From: Neocallimastix lanati (nom. inval.)
Taxonomy: Eukaryota; Neocallimastigomycota; Neocallimastigomycetes; Neocallimastigales; Neocallimastigaceae
DNA length: 35,000 nt
Assembly (NCBI GenBank): GCA_016946835.1
Contig: JACVTC010000115.1
Location: 1-35,000, forward strand
Reading direction: 5' to 3'
Positions 19,093 to 30,833 of the stretch are shown here, piece after piece; within the stretch, counting starts at the first letter, position 1; every line of letters begins with the position of its first letter. The notes below the pieces were generated by a model. It had not been told where the DNA came from, did no database searches, and worked only from the letters and a program-made list of their open reading frames with translations. The translations under genes and the position numbers were made by a program.

Positions 19093-19590
19093 TCAGTTTA
19101 TTTGTTTTGACCTAAACACTCTGACATGGTAACTGGTGTGTATCCTTTGCTCTTCATATATTTAATTTCTTCACGTGCTGAATTTATTAAATTTTCCTTA
19201 GATACCTTCATAGTAGCAGTGATTCAATGAGATGATAGGCTTGACAAGCTTTTCATTAAACTTACTAATAGCATAGTCGATATCTCCCTTACTGCTCCAT
19301 TACATGGTATCAACATTCCATAAAACAATGGCAGTTATAGCCATGGGTTCACTAATTTTTTTTTTTTTTTTTTTTATAGTCGTGTTGGAGAAATTATTAT
19401 TACAATAATTGAAATTATAATTAACCACTCTTACTACAATAAAGAAAGCAAAGTACCAACAACAACAGTATTCTCTCGAATATTGATCTTCAGGACAAGA
19501 GGTGTTACCATTCTTAGGACCATAATGATAATTTTTTTTTAGAGACAGGGTGGAGAGATGACGATGAAGTCTGAGGACTGAAAATCCCAA
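19093..19590 (-). pseudogene. Decayed CBM18 polysaccharide deacetylase copy
   Basis: Two pieces of the gene at 21413-23203 are joined here. Bases 19100-19355 match the C-terminal deacetylase region (21420-21690) closely, covering the LNH and WNVDTM blocks, but with a frame-breaking indel near the DNA for KESLIKS. Bases 19450-19590 match a CBM18 module and its linker (KNGNTSCPE still readable, then broken). The middle of the gene, including TFDDGP, the His metal ligands and the Thr-rich linkers, is gone, and a poly-T run (about 19360-19376) sits at the junction. The duplicated flank places its origin in a segmental duplication of the neighbouring gene. Confidence 0.85.
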
Positions 19591-20160
19591 TTAAAAATTA
19601 AAAAATAGGAAAAGATTTCCTTATAGGCGGTACCTCAATATTTATCTAGTATATGTCGTAAGACACCAACTATGATTCCAGTGGTAATTCTATTATTACT
19701 TTCACAACTACTTCATAATAATAATTTAAGTAAAAATTGAAAAAGATATAAAAAAATTCAAATTCAACTTGTCATTATCGATGTATTCAATCACCGGCAA
19801 CAAATTATTATTTAAGCTAATTATATTTGAAAAAAATTGATACAATGTCGAACCATGAATCCAATTATGTCGTTTTTGGTCAATCGATAAGCATCATACT
19901 TACTTTGATGATTGATTGTCGTTCTTAATGCCTTATTATTTTAAATATAGATTACAAATTTTTTAAAAAAAAAATAAAAAATAAATGAATAACAATATCA
20001 ATAATAATAATAATAATAATAATAAAAAATATAATATATATATAAGTTTTATATAAAATAGAAATTAATATAAATAAATTTATATGAAAGAATAGTTAAT
20101 TACTAACCACTTCCATCTAATATATTAACAAAAATTCAAAGATTTTACATATAAAAAAAT
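19591..20160. other. Spacer with local duplication
   Basis: No gene seen. 19915-20160 is repeated in the same orientation at about 20470-20715, including ATATGAAAGAATAGTTAATT. Confidence 0.6.
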
Positions 20161-20225
20161 AAAAACTAGTAAAAGTAAGACTATTGAATTTTGTCGGATA
20201 TTTAATCCGCATTTTGGATTAATTT

Positions 20226-20272
<47 letters not shown>

Positions 20273-20709
20273 CAAAAATTATTAAGTAATTATTAAGTTA
20301 ATAAGAAAGGAAAAAAAAAAAGTAAAGTTACTATAAAAATTTATTAAATAATTAAAAAAGAAAATATTAATATTAATGAATAATAAAAAAAAGAGCTGAA
20401 GGGGAACAAGAGTTTTATGAATTGAATTGGTGAATGAGAGAGCCGGGATATAAATTATTGTTTTCCAAGATCGTCGTTCTTAATTCCTTATTATTTTAAA
20501 TATAGATTATAAATTTTTAAAAAACAAATAAAAAATAAATGAACAACAATAATAATAGTAATAAAAATAAAAAATATAATATATAAATAAGTTTTATAAA
20601 AAATAGAAATTAATATAAATATATTTATATAATTAATATTATATGAAAGAATAGTTAATTACTAACCACTTCCTCCTAACCGATTAACAAAATTTCAAAG
20701 ATTTTATAT

Positions 20710-20759
<50 letters not shown>

Positions 20760-20838
20760 AAAAAAAAATTAAAACTAATCCAAAAAAAGCGGATTAAATA
20801 TCCGACAATATTTAATAGTCATATTTTTGCTAGTTTTT
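20161..20838. repeat. Inverted repeat pair, arms of about 70 bp
   Basis: Arm 1 (20161-20230) contains TGTCGGATATTTAATCCGC and runs into a poly-T tract. Arm 2 (about 20768-20838) is its reverse complement with a few changes, preceded by a poly-A tract of about 47 nt. The A-rich and T-rich edges suggest the arm segment was inverted between two copies of a local duplication. Confidence 0.6.
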
Positions 20839-21412
20839 TTTTTTATTTTTTATTTTTTCATAAAAAATAATCATTAGCAGTATTATTATAATATTATTAT
20901 TTTTGAATGTAATAATAAATAATAAATATTAAATAAGTTTTAATATTTTTTTTTATATTTTTTTTATTATTTTATTTTATTATCTTTATTTATTATTATT
21001 TTTTTCTATTACATTAATAAGAATTAGGGATATAAATGTATTTTTTTTTTTTAATTGATATTTTGCTTTTTTTTTAATTTTTTATTTCATTTTTTTTTTA
21101 ATTTTTAAATAAAAAGGTTATAAAAAAATAAGGAAGGTTATAATAATAATTATTAATTCCATATTTTTATATTATTAATATTAATATTAATGATTAAAGA
21201 TCATAAATAAATAATATTATTCTATTCTATAGATAGCTTTATAAACATTATTATTATTATTTTTTAATTTTATAATTATTTTAATTTTTTTAAAATAATT
21301 TTAATTATTTATATCATTATAATTTTATATTTATACTTATTATTTTATTATTATTTATAATTTTATTATTATTATTTTTTTTTTTCGTTTCGGTTTATTT
21401 TTTTTTCTTTAT
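20839..21412. other. AT-rich 3' flank of the deacetylase gene
   Basis: No gene seen. T-rich, with ATTATT tracts. It is a close copy of 18545-19090. Confidence 0.6.
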
Positions 21413-23203
21413 TTATTGGTATGGTTCAAGACCTAAACATTCTGACATGGTAACTGGTGTGTATCCTTTGCTCTTCATATATTTAATTTCTTCACGTGCT
21501 GATTTTATTAAACTTTCCTTGGAGATGCCTTCATAGTAGCAATGATTCAATGAGATGATAGGCTTGCCAAGTTTTTCATTAAACTTACTAATAGCATAGT
21601 CGATATCTCCCTTATTACTCCAGTCCATGGTATCAACATTCCATAAAATAATGGCGGTATAGCCGAGGGATTTAAGTTCAGTTTGAACAGTACTACTACC
21701 TGCACCTTCTCCATAAGGTGGACGAATGAAAGCTGGTTTCACTCCAATGATATCCTTTATCTTTTCATCTAATTTGGTAATTTCTTCTCTAATTTTACTC
21801 CTACTTATAGAGGCGAGACTAGCATGGGAATAGGTGTGACTAGCAATTTCATGACCTTCATTATACATTCTTTTAATAATTCTCTTTCCTTCGGAACTCG
21901 TAATATCCATGACATTGTTACCATTAACAAAGAAGGTGGCTTTAACTCCTTCAGATTTAAGGAAATCAAGGAGTTCTTCATCATATACGTATGGTCCATC
22001 ATCAAAGGTGAGTGCCCATTGATTACTTTTCTTACATTTGTCATAGACTGTAGCTCTATCAGATTTAGAACCATCAGATGAATCACCAGAAGAACCACTA
22101 CCACATACACCGTATTCAGATTGACAACCAGCATCACAATAATCACTGGTAGAACCGCACCAGCCATATTCACTACAACATTCACCATCTGGACAGGCAG
22201 CATTATTATATTCTTTACCACAGCGACCATCGGTTGAGGTAGGATGTGAAGAAGTAGTAGTAGATTTAGTTTTAGTAGTGGTAGTTTTAGTAGTAGTAGT
22301 TTTAGTAGTAGTGGTTTTAGTAGTTGAAGATTTAGTAGTAGTAGTTTTAGTAGTAGTAGTTTTAGTAGTAGTGGTTTTAGTAGTAGAAGATTTCGTAGTG
22401 GTGGTTTTAGTAGTAGAAGATTTAGTAGTGGAAGTTTTAGTAGTTGTGGGTTTAGTAGTGGAAGTTTTAGTAGTAGTAGTTTTAGTTTTAGTAGTAGTAG
22501 TTTTACTAGTAGTGGTAGTAGTAGTTGTAGTAGTTGTGGTAGTTGTAGTGGTAGTGGTAGTGGTAGTATTATTACATTTACCAAATTCTGATTGACAACC
22601 CTTATCACAATAAGCAGATGAAGTACCACACCAACCGTATTTACTACAGCATTGACCTTCAGGACAAGAAGTATTACCATTATTAGAACCACAACGATTA
22701 TCGGTAGAGATAGGATGACCATTTGATGAAGTAGGTGAAGGTTTAGTAGTAGTAGTTGTGGTAGTAGTAGTAGTAGTAGTTTTTGTTTTTGTTTTAGTAG
22801 TTTTTGTTTTGGTAGTAGAAGTAGAGGACGTTGTGCCACCATTAGCACAAGAACCAAATTCGGATTGACAACCACTACCACAATAAGAAATAGAGGTACC
22901 ACACCAACCATATTTACTACAACATTCACCTGGAGGACAAGAAGTATTACCATTCTTAGGACCACAACTACCATCTTCAGAGACAGGGTGGAAAGTTGAT
23001 GATGGAGTCTGAGAATCACGAGTAGAATTACAAATACCGTAACCTTCCTGACAGCCGGTACCACAATACTTATCGGACGTACCACACCAACCATACTTAC
23101 TACAACATTTACCGTCACCACATTTACCAATACCAGGACCACAATCACCAGCGTAAATTCCAGCCACTGAAAGAGCGGCAAATATTAAAGTAGTAAATTT
23201 CAT
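21413..23203 (-). CDS. Secreted CBM18-containing polysaccharide (chitin) deacetylase, CE4
   Basis: 596 residues. A signal peptide (1-18, ending GIYA) is followed by four hevein-type CBM18 modules (about 19-59, 79-119, 169-210, 327-367), each with the CCSKYGWCG-type core and eight Cys. Long Thr/Lys linkers separate them (about 121-160 and 211-322). The C-terminal NodB domain starts near 385: TFDDGP with D401 and D402, metal ligands H456 and H460 (SHTYSH), RPPYG at 494-498, WNVDTMDW at 521-528, and catalytic LNH with H554. All CE4 motifs are present, so activity is likely. The enzyme should remove acetyl groups from chitin or another acetylated polysaccharide outside the cell. Acetylxylan esterase is possible within CE4, but four chitin-binding modules favour chitin. 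A decayed copy lies 1.8 kb downstream. No intron seen. Confidence 0.93.
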   Translation of the reverse strand: MKFTTLIFAALSVAGIYAGDCGPGIGKCGDGKCCSKYGWCGTSDKYCGTGCQEGYGICNSTRDSQTPSSTFHPVSEDGSCGPKNGNTSCPPGECCSKYGWCGTSISYCGSGCQSEFGSCANGGTTSSTSTTKTKTTKTKTKTTTTTTTTTTTTKPSPTSSNGHPISTDNRCGSNNGNTSCPEGQCCSKYGWCGTSSAYCDKGCQSEFGKCNNTTTTTTTTTTTTTTTTTTTTSKTTTTKTKTTTTKTSTTKPTTTKTSTTKSSTTKTTTTKSSTTKTTTTKTTTTKTTTTKSSTTKTTTTKTTTTKTTTTKTKSTTTSSHPTSTDGRCGKEYNNAACPDGECCSEYGWCGSTSDYCDAGCQSEYGVCGSGSSGDSSDGSKSDRATVYDKCKKSNQWALTFDDGPYVYDEELLDFLKSEGVKATFFVNGNNVMDITSSEGKRIIKRMYNEGHEIASHTYSHASLASISRSKIREEITKLDEKIKDIIGVKPAFIRPPYGEGAGSSTVQTELKSLGYTAIILWNVDTMDWSNKGDIDYAISKFNEKLGKPIISLNHCYYEGISKESLIKSAREEIKYMKSKGYTPVTMSECLGLEPYQ

Positions 23204-23622
23204 TCTATTTTTCTATTTATATATTTATAATATAAATATATATACAAATTTATAATATATAATATATTAATATTTAGATTTAAATAATAATTCTAATTAT
23301 ATATAAGTGTATAATTTTTATTTTATATTTTAATATATATATTTTTAATTATTTTTTTTATTTTATAAAATAATTTGAATTTGATGATAAGGAATTATAC
23401 AATAATTAAAAATAATTATTAATAAAATAATAAATTAACATAACAATAGTATTTATTCAACTAAAAAAAAAAAAAATAGTATATAATATTATAATATATA
23501 ATAAAATTTTATTATAAATTTATAATTACATTTTATATTATATATATTTCTATGAATTAATAATGAGATATACAAAAAAAAAAGGTGAAATAAAATTATT
23601 TTTATACCTTTTTTTTTTTAAT

Positions 23623-23657
<35 letters not shown>

Positions 23658-24432
23658 TTACTAATGAGATATAAATAATTATTTATTAATTATTAATCAT
23701 TATTATGATACATTAAAAGTAGTAATTAAAAAGTTTAATTATTAAAAAAAAGTATATATATACATAATATATTTTAAAAAATAATTAATTGAAATAAGAA
23801 AAGTTTATTTTCTATCATCTATTTTATTATATTATTAATAATTAATATATATATATTTTTTTTTGTTTCAAAAAATATTTTATTATTTAGATAAAATTAT
23901 TATTATTATCTAAATAATAAAATTAATAATTAAATTTAAATAATTATATATTTTAGTATTACTTTCATTTACAATTATTATTATTATTAAATACTTGGAG
24001 ATTCAAGAAAAAAGTTTTTATTTTTTATTTATAATTGAAAATAATTGATTGAATTATGCATAATTAATTCATTTACCGAAGAAAATAATTTATATATTTA
24101 TATATTATATATATAATTTGACTTTTTTTTTCTTAATGATAATTTAATTATAATTTAATTAAAAATTGTTCTTAATAATTATTATTATTATTAATTATAA
24201 ATTATTATTAAGTTTATAATTATAAAAACAAAATAGAAAAAAAAAAAAAAAAAAAAAAAGAAGAAACTTTAAATCTACACAATACCTTAAAATTATAAAT
24301 ATTTATATTTTAGAATTTATGAAATAAAATTTTAAATAATAATAATAAAATATATATATTTATAAAAAAAAAAGAAGAAGAAACTTTAATAGATAAAAAA
24401 AAATTTTTTTTTTTTATTAAATTAATGTCTTA

Positions 24433-24496
<64 letters not shown>

Positions 24497-25109
24497 TAAC
24501 AAAAAAAAAAAAAAAAAAAAGAAATTATTTTTTAAATATTGGAGGAAATTTATAAATTAAAAGTTTTTAATTAATATAAAATTTAAATAATATCAAGACT
24601 AAAAGACTAAATTTATAATTATATTTTATTGTTTAATGTTAATATAATTTTATTTTTCATTTTTATACAGAATTAATGAATTAATGTCAATTTGTTAATG
24701 ATTAATTTATCATTATCTTACTCTTCATTAAAAAAAAATTATTATAGTTAAAACATTATAGTTACCCCATTATTACTACATTATTAAAAATAAATAAAAA
24801 AAAATAAAAATATTTCAAATGAATTAATAAAACATATAAAAAATAAAATAAAATAAAATAAAATAAAAAACTAGAAAAATAGGAATAACTATTATGAATT
24901 TTTTCTGGAATATTTATTTCATTTTATATTTTATTATTAATATTATTTTTATAATAATATATTTAAAATTATTAATAAAATGAATTTTTTTTTTTTTTAA
25001 AAAAAAAAAAAATTTCAATTCATTTAAATATAATACGGTTTTATAACTATTATATTATTATATTTTTTATTTTATTATTATTTCTTATTATAGCCTTTTA
25101 TTTCACAGG
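23204..25109. other. AT-rich spacer
   Basis: No gene seen. Contains poly-T (about 23626-23656), a poly-A run (about 24236-24259) and an AAT array of about 18 units (24435-24491). It should include the deacetylase promoter, but no specific element can be picked out. Confidence 0.6.
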
Positions 25110-26500
25110 CCTTAAGATCTAACTTCATCTCCTGAAGTTCCTAAAATTTCTTCTCTTATTGTATAGAAATAGACATTTTTTAATATGTATATTCCTCGTT
25201 TGGTTGTTCTTCATTTTGTGGGTCCTCCAATACCAAAGTATTAAATTTTGGTTCTTTAACAACTTTAAATGGTCCAGTAAAAATATGGTTCTAATTTTGT
25301 ATTTTATAAATAATTTTTTTAAATTCATTTTTAATTCCATCTGGTACATTATTAATTATTTCTTCTAATATATTTCGTTAAATTCTCGTTCTTCTTTTTG
25401 TGAAATGATAATAATTGCATTTGAATTATTATTTCCATTTATATTTTCCTTATTATTTGTAACATTATTTTCATCATTATTTTCTTACATTTCTTTATCA
25501 CTTAATTCTTGTATTTCTTCATCAGTATCTTCACTTTCACTTGAATCTTTTCTCTTCTTCTTTTATTTCTAATTTTTATTTATGTTATTTTACTTATTTT
25601 TTTTTTAATTTAATATTGCTAGTTTTATAATTGATTTATTTGATAAATCTAATTTTTTTTTATTTAATGATTTTGAAGTTTGAGTTTTCTTTTTTTTTTT
25701 TTTTTGTATTGAATTTAGTGTATATGTTATGTTGTTTTCATTATTGATTTGATCTTCTTGAACTACTATTGCAATTTTATTTGTGTTGGGAGATTGCACA
25801 CTCCTATAATTTAGCTTAAATGGTCATTCAAGTTTTCAGTACATTCAGTTTAATCATGTCCTATTCCTAAATAATTTACATAAAAAATTTAATTTTAAAT
25901 CTGATAATTTTCATGTAATTTCATCAATTTCCCTACGACTAAATTTTTTGATTTTGAATATTATTTGTGTCATTATTTAATTTATTTTAATTGAAATTAT
26001 TTGTACATGGTACTCTATTATTATTACTATTGTTAATATTTTTGTTATAATAACTTTTATTTTTATTGTTATTATTAAAATTATTGAATTTATTTGCATC
26101 ATTATTGTCTCAGTTATTTTGTGTATAATCTGAATTATATTTATTTTGATAATTACTATAATTTTCTGATTGTTTTCTTATATTTAAATTATCAGTTTTT
26201 TCTTTTAAATTTGATCCTTTTCCTTTACTATCTTTCATAAGATTTAGAATTTTCTCCTTCTTTTCTGTTATATTCATTGCATCTTCTAAAGAGGTAGGTT
26301 CTTCTTCCATTAAATTTTCATAAATTTTAATCTAATTTCTAAATACGTTAATATAGTATAAAGTAATTATGACATCCGGAATATTAATACTTTTAATTAC
26401 TTGATTCAGGAGTTCAGAGAATCTTAAATCAAAATCTGTGATACTTTCATCTTTCCTAATCATGATGGATGATAATTCAAGTATTTTGGATTTTTTGCAG
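25110..26500 (-). pseudogene. Decayed Ty3-type retrotransposon remnant (gag and pol ends)
   Basis: Read on the minus strand, 26370-26490 gives LSSIMIRKDESITDFDLRFSE, the Gag core block that parallels LRAMRIKRNEKIKDFNVRYR in element I. 26110-26310 gives SLEDAMNITEKKEK then an Asn-rich linker, as in Gag before the zinc knuckle. 25400-25560 gives an acidic Ser/Glu stretch like the gag-pol junction. 25125-25340 gives FTGPFKVVKEPKFNTLVLEDP, matching the GPF module at the Pol C-terminus. Stops and frame changes break every part, and RT and integrase are missing. It is much older than elements I and II. Confidence 0.72.
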
Positions 26501-27270
26501 AAGATTTCTCTTAGTGTTTACTTTCCATTGTTAAAACTTTTGATATAGAAATACGTAAAATACAATCATAATAACAATATTAGTGATGAATATAAATAAT
26601 GAATAAACAAATATAATATTATATATATATATATTACTATAATTAGAATTTACTATTCATAAATTAAATATTTTATTAAAAAAAAAAAAAAAAAAGGAAT
26701 TAGTATAATTATTTTTTTCTTTCTTTCAATTATTATTGTTATTAGGAATTGGTATAAGCAATTAATAGTATTATAAAGAAAAAAAAAAAAAGAATAAAAC
26801 ATGTTTTAAGAAAATGAATTTTTTTTTTTAGATGAATACAGCACTACTTGTTATAAAAAAATATATAATACATCAAGGTGTTTTCAATAATTTGAAATAA
26901 ATGTTTCTAGAAAGGAACCGATAATTTTTATTTGATCGATATAAATTTTTTCTAATTCTTAGACATCTATTTCAATTAAATGAATAATGTTTCGATTAGG
27001 AAATGATTTGTAAGGATAGTTAAATTAACCCATTTCCAATTCAATTGTATTTTGATTTTTTTTTTTGTTGTTGTTGTTTGGTGGAATAACTTTGAATATC
27101 AGCAACATGTGAAACTCTCCACAAACTCTCTGTATCATTGTAAAATTTAAGGTTTCATGTTGAAATACGTAGCCAATAAGATACTTATTTTTAAGTTTTA
27201 GACCAAGAGAAAAAGTCGTTATCGCCATAAATATTCCTTAGAGATAAATCCATTAATGCATTATGTTATA
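26501..27270. other. AT-rich spacer
   Basis: No credible gene. A 67-codon minus-strand frame at 27025-27228 has normal-looking composition but no motif I recognise. It may be more of the neighbouring decayed sequence. Confidence 0.45.
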
Positions 27271-27508
27271 TCATTTGGTAAACGGTACATAAATTATTAA
27301 ATATAATAAAAAAACTATCAAAAAAGTATTTCCTTTATAATCAATAGAAACATTGAAATTAAATTTCTTTGTCACAAAAAAATTCAATTTTTTAAAGTAG
27401 GGTTCATATTTTCCTTCTTCTATTAGATAGATAATGACACTTTTATCTTCATCAATATTAATAGAATCACTTATTATAGCTTTATGTGATTCCAGAATTC
27501 TATATTTA

Positions 27509-27510
<2 letters not shown>
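27271..27510 (-). pseudogene. Ankyrin-repeat gene fragment
   Basis: The minus strand reads IDEDKSVIIYLIEEGKYEP and FNFNVSIDYKGNTFLIVFL. These parallel IDNEGRTAAFYLIEQGNF and FNIAIDEEGNTPLMYFV in the intact ankyrin protein at 30834-32651. Only about two repeats remain, with no start codon of its own (the Met lies before a poly-Phe run from poly-A DNA). A relic of the same family. Confidence 0.62.
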
Positions 27511-27547
<37 letters not shown>

Positions 27548-27639
27548 ACTATCTCCTTAAAATGAGAAGATAAAGGAAAAATAGCAGTCTTTTTTTTTTT
27601 TTATTTTTATTTTTTTATATTTTTATATTTTATTATCCT

Positions 27640-27860
27640 ATACTTAGAAGTTAGGAACTGGAGAAGCACTCAGAGAAAAAGCCTACTAGAAAATTCTCAG
27701 CAATAATATGGATGTCAGAGAGCTAATACTGAACACACTCACTAAGGCCCGTCCAGAAGAGACAATATCCGTCTTAGCAATAGTTTACTGATGTATTGTA
27801 ACACTATTAATATTCCCATACCTTGAAGGGGACTAAAGGAAGGTACACACCGAAAATAAA
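27640..27860. other. Unassigned island of higher GC content
   Basis: About 220 bp of normal base composition in very AT-rich surroundings. On the plus strand 27708-27790 encodes MDVRELILNTLTKARPEETI and a few more residues before a stop. I do not recognise it. A mobile-element relic is possible. Confidence 0.35.
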
Positions 27861-28101
27861 TAAAATAAATATATATATATATTTCTATAAAAATTATATA
27901 CATTTGGAAACGAAATATATATTAAAAAAATAAAAAAAAAATTTTTTTTTGACATATCCACAAATAGATGTTACACAAGTCAATCAAGTAAAACTTGATT
28001 TATTATATAATAATGACAGTTTTTAATTTTATTTAATAGATAATTTTAATTAATAGTCAAAAGTTTTATTTTAAAATTATTAATTATATTACATAATATT
28101 G

Positions 28102-28770
28102 AGTGTGTGTCATTTCGCAAAAATTCATTTCGGAAAAGTTTCATTTCGCAAAATTTTAATAAATAGATAAATAAATAATAAAATAAATAAATAAATAAAT
28201 AATAAAAAAATAAAAAAAAAAAAAGAATTATAAAATATAAAATAAAAAATATAAAATAAAAAATAAAAAATAAAAAAAAAATATAAAATATAAAATATAA
28301 AATATAAAATATAAAATATAAAAATATAAAATATAAAATATAAAATATAAAAATATAAAATAAAAAAAAAAAATATATAAAATAAAATTCTTATATATAT
28401 TTTAAATTATAAAACGTTTAAAACATATGATAAAATATTTTATTTTTTTAAAGCGTTAATTCTAATGAATATTTATTATTATATAATGTATATTTTATAT
28501 ATGTCCATATATATATGTATATTTTTTTTTTAAAAATTTAATTTTAAAATTTATTTATTTATTATAGTTTTATATATTTATTTTTATTTATTTAGTTTTT
28601 TATTTAAATTTTATATATTATTTATTTATTTTATTATTAATTTATTTATTTATTAAAAATTTTGCGAAATGAAACTTTTCCGAAATGAAATTTTGCGAAA
28701 TGAAACTTTTTATGTAAATTTTCCGAAATGAAACTTTCCGAAATGAAATTTTGCGAAATGCTCCTCCCCC
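28102..28770. mobile_element. Foldback MITE with iterated terminal motifs
   Basis: A 669-bp non-coding element flanked on both sides by CATAATATTG (28092-28101 and 28771-28780), a likely 9-10 bp target duplication. The left end has three units and the inverted right end has six units alternating between TTTCATTTCGCAAAA and TTTCATTTCGGAAAAG types. The extreme ends are G-rich (AGTGTGTGT and, inverted, GGGGGAGGAG). The interior is simple A/T sequence. A 9-10 bp duplication suits a Mutator-like transposase as the mobiliser. That is inference. Confidence 0.75.
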
Positions 28771-28784
28771 CATAATATTGTTCA

Positions 28785-29455
28785 TTTAATAATAAATAAT
28801 AAATAATAATTAATGGAATAATAAATAATAAATAATAAATAATGGAATAATAAATAATAAATAATGGAATAATAAATAATAAATAATAAATAATAAATAA
28901 TAAATAATAAATAATAAATAATAAATAATAATAATAATAAATAATAAATAATAAATAATAAATAATAAATAATAAATAATAAATAATAAATAATAAATAA
29001 TAAATAATAAATAATAAATAATAAATAATAAATAATAAATAATAAATAATAAATAATAAATAATAAATAATAAATAATAAATAATAAATAATAAATAATA
29101 AATAATAAATAATAAATAATAAATAATAAATAATAAATAATAAATAATAAATAATAAATAATAAATAATAAATAATAAATAATAAATAATAAATAATAAA
29201 TAATAAATAATAAATAATAAATAATAAATAATAAATAATAAATAATAAATAATAAATAATAAATAATAAATAATAATTAATAAATAATAATTAATAAATA
29301 ATAATTAATAAATAATAAATAATGGAATAATAAATAATAAATAATAAATAATAAATAATGGAATAATAAATAATGGAATAATAAATAATAAATAATAAAT
29401 AATAAATAATAAATAATAAATAATAAATAATAAATAATAAATAATAAATAATAAA
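28785..29455. repeat. 7-bp AATAAAT satellite array
   Basis: Roughly 670 bp of nearly pure AATAAAT units, with occasional AATGGAATAAT variants near both ends. It directly follows the MITE. Confidence 0.9.
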
Positions 29456-30125
29456 ATTTTAACAGGCATAAATAGATAAATAAACATATTTTTTTATGAC
29501 AGATTTTGTAATTTATTAAAGAAAACTTTAAAAATTAATTTTTTAATTATTAGAAGCAATTTTTAACCATTTTATTTACTTTTAGTATTTTATGTTATTT
29601 TATATTAAAGTTAAAAAGATTAAGGTAACTATACATTATTATTAGTTATTATTATTATACTTCATTATTTATTGTGAAATAATTTTTATTCGAAAGTATT
29701 AAGCAGTGTATCGTTTAATATTACCAATAATGTTGGATTATTGTAGAAAAAGGATTATAAATAACAATGTAATGGCATAAAGAAGTTGACCTTTCTTAAT
29801 TTAAAAGCACTATATTAAATAAATAAACACATTATAAAATATATATTTTGATTTTAAGTGTTATAATTTTTTTTATACTTGTTTTATTTATTTATTTATT
29901 TTTATTATTATTACTTTTTAATCTTTTTATTTTTTTTTTTTTTTTTTATCTTTTTTTTTTATTATTATTTTTTATTTTTTATTTTTTTTTTTTTATTTTA
30001 TTTTTTATCAATTTATATTTAAAACTAACGATAAACATTGAGCTATAGTATTAACCAACTATTTTTTTTTATTATTCATTAAAGAAACCTACTTTATAAA
30101 ACCAATTTATATATATTTGAGTTTT
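29456..30125. other. AT-rich spacer
   Basis: No gene seen. The second half is T-rich low-complexity sequence (about 29930-30005). Confidence 0.6.
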
Positions 30126-30312
<187 letters not shown>

Positions 30313-30833
30313 AATATTAATTAATCTAATAAAATATTAGGACAGAATGTCCTTCACATTTTTGGAAATTTTCTCTTAAACAAACAAACAAACAAAACAA
30401 AACAAAAAACAAACAAACAAAAAAAAAAAAAAAACATTTATTCAATTATATTTATTGTATTTAAGATTCCTTATTTTTATTATAATTATTATTATTATAA
30501 TTATTATTATTATTATTATTATAGATTATTATTTTATTCTTAGTCATATATACATGCATTTATGTTTTATATTTTTTTTTTTTGTCTGTTTGTAATAATA
30601 ATTTATAATATTATATTTAGGTGATATTGGAATTTTTTTTTTTTATGTTTTTTTTTTTTTTTTTTTTTAAATTTTTTATAGTTATATTTATATTTTTATT
30701 TATATTTTTATTTTATTTTATTTTATTTATTTTATTTTATTTTCTATTTTTTATATTTTATAAATTTTTTATAGTTATATTTATATTTTTATTTATATTT
30801 TTATTTATATTTTTATTTTAATTTAGAAATTTT
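30313..30833. other. AT-rich 3' flank of the ankyrin gene
   Basis: No gene seen. Contains a small hairpin GGACA/TGTCC (30341-30353), CAAA-rich and T-rich tracts, and a repeated TTTATATTTTTA block just beyond the ankyrin stop codon. Confidence 0.55.

Noticed and set aside
22278-22595. Plus-strand Val-rich frame opposite the linkers
   Set aside because: Antisense reading of the Thr-linker repeats, with no independent support.
21805-23181. 458-codon minus-strand frame rich in Val and Leu overlapping the deacetylase
   Set aside because: It is the shifted reading of the Thr/Lys linker repeats and CBM18 codons. The other frame has a signal peptide and complete CE4 motifs.
29305-29487. Minus-strand hydrophobic frame in the AATAAAT array
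   Set aside because: Direct translation of the satellite.
29848-30048. Phe/Leu-rich membrane-like frame
   Set aside because: Translation of T-rich low-complexity DNA. The same applies to 30621-30821.
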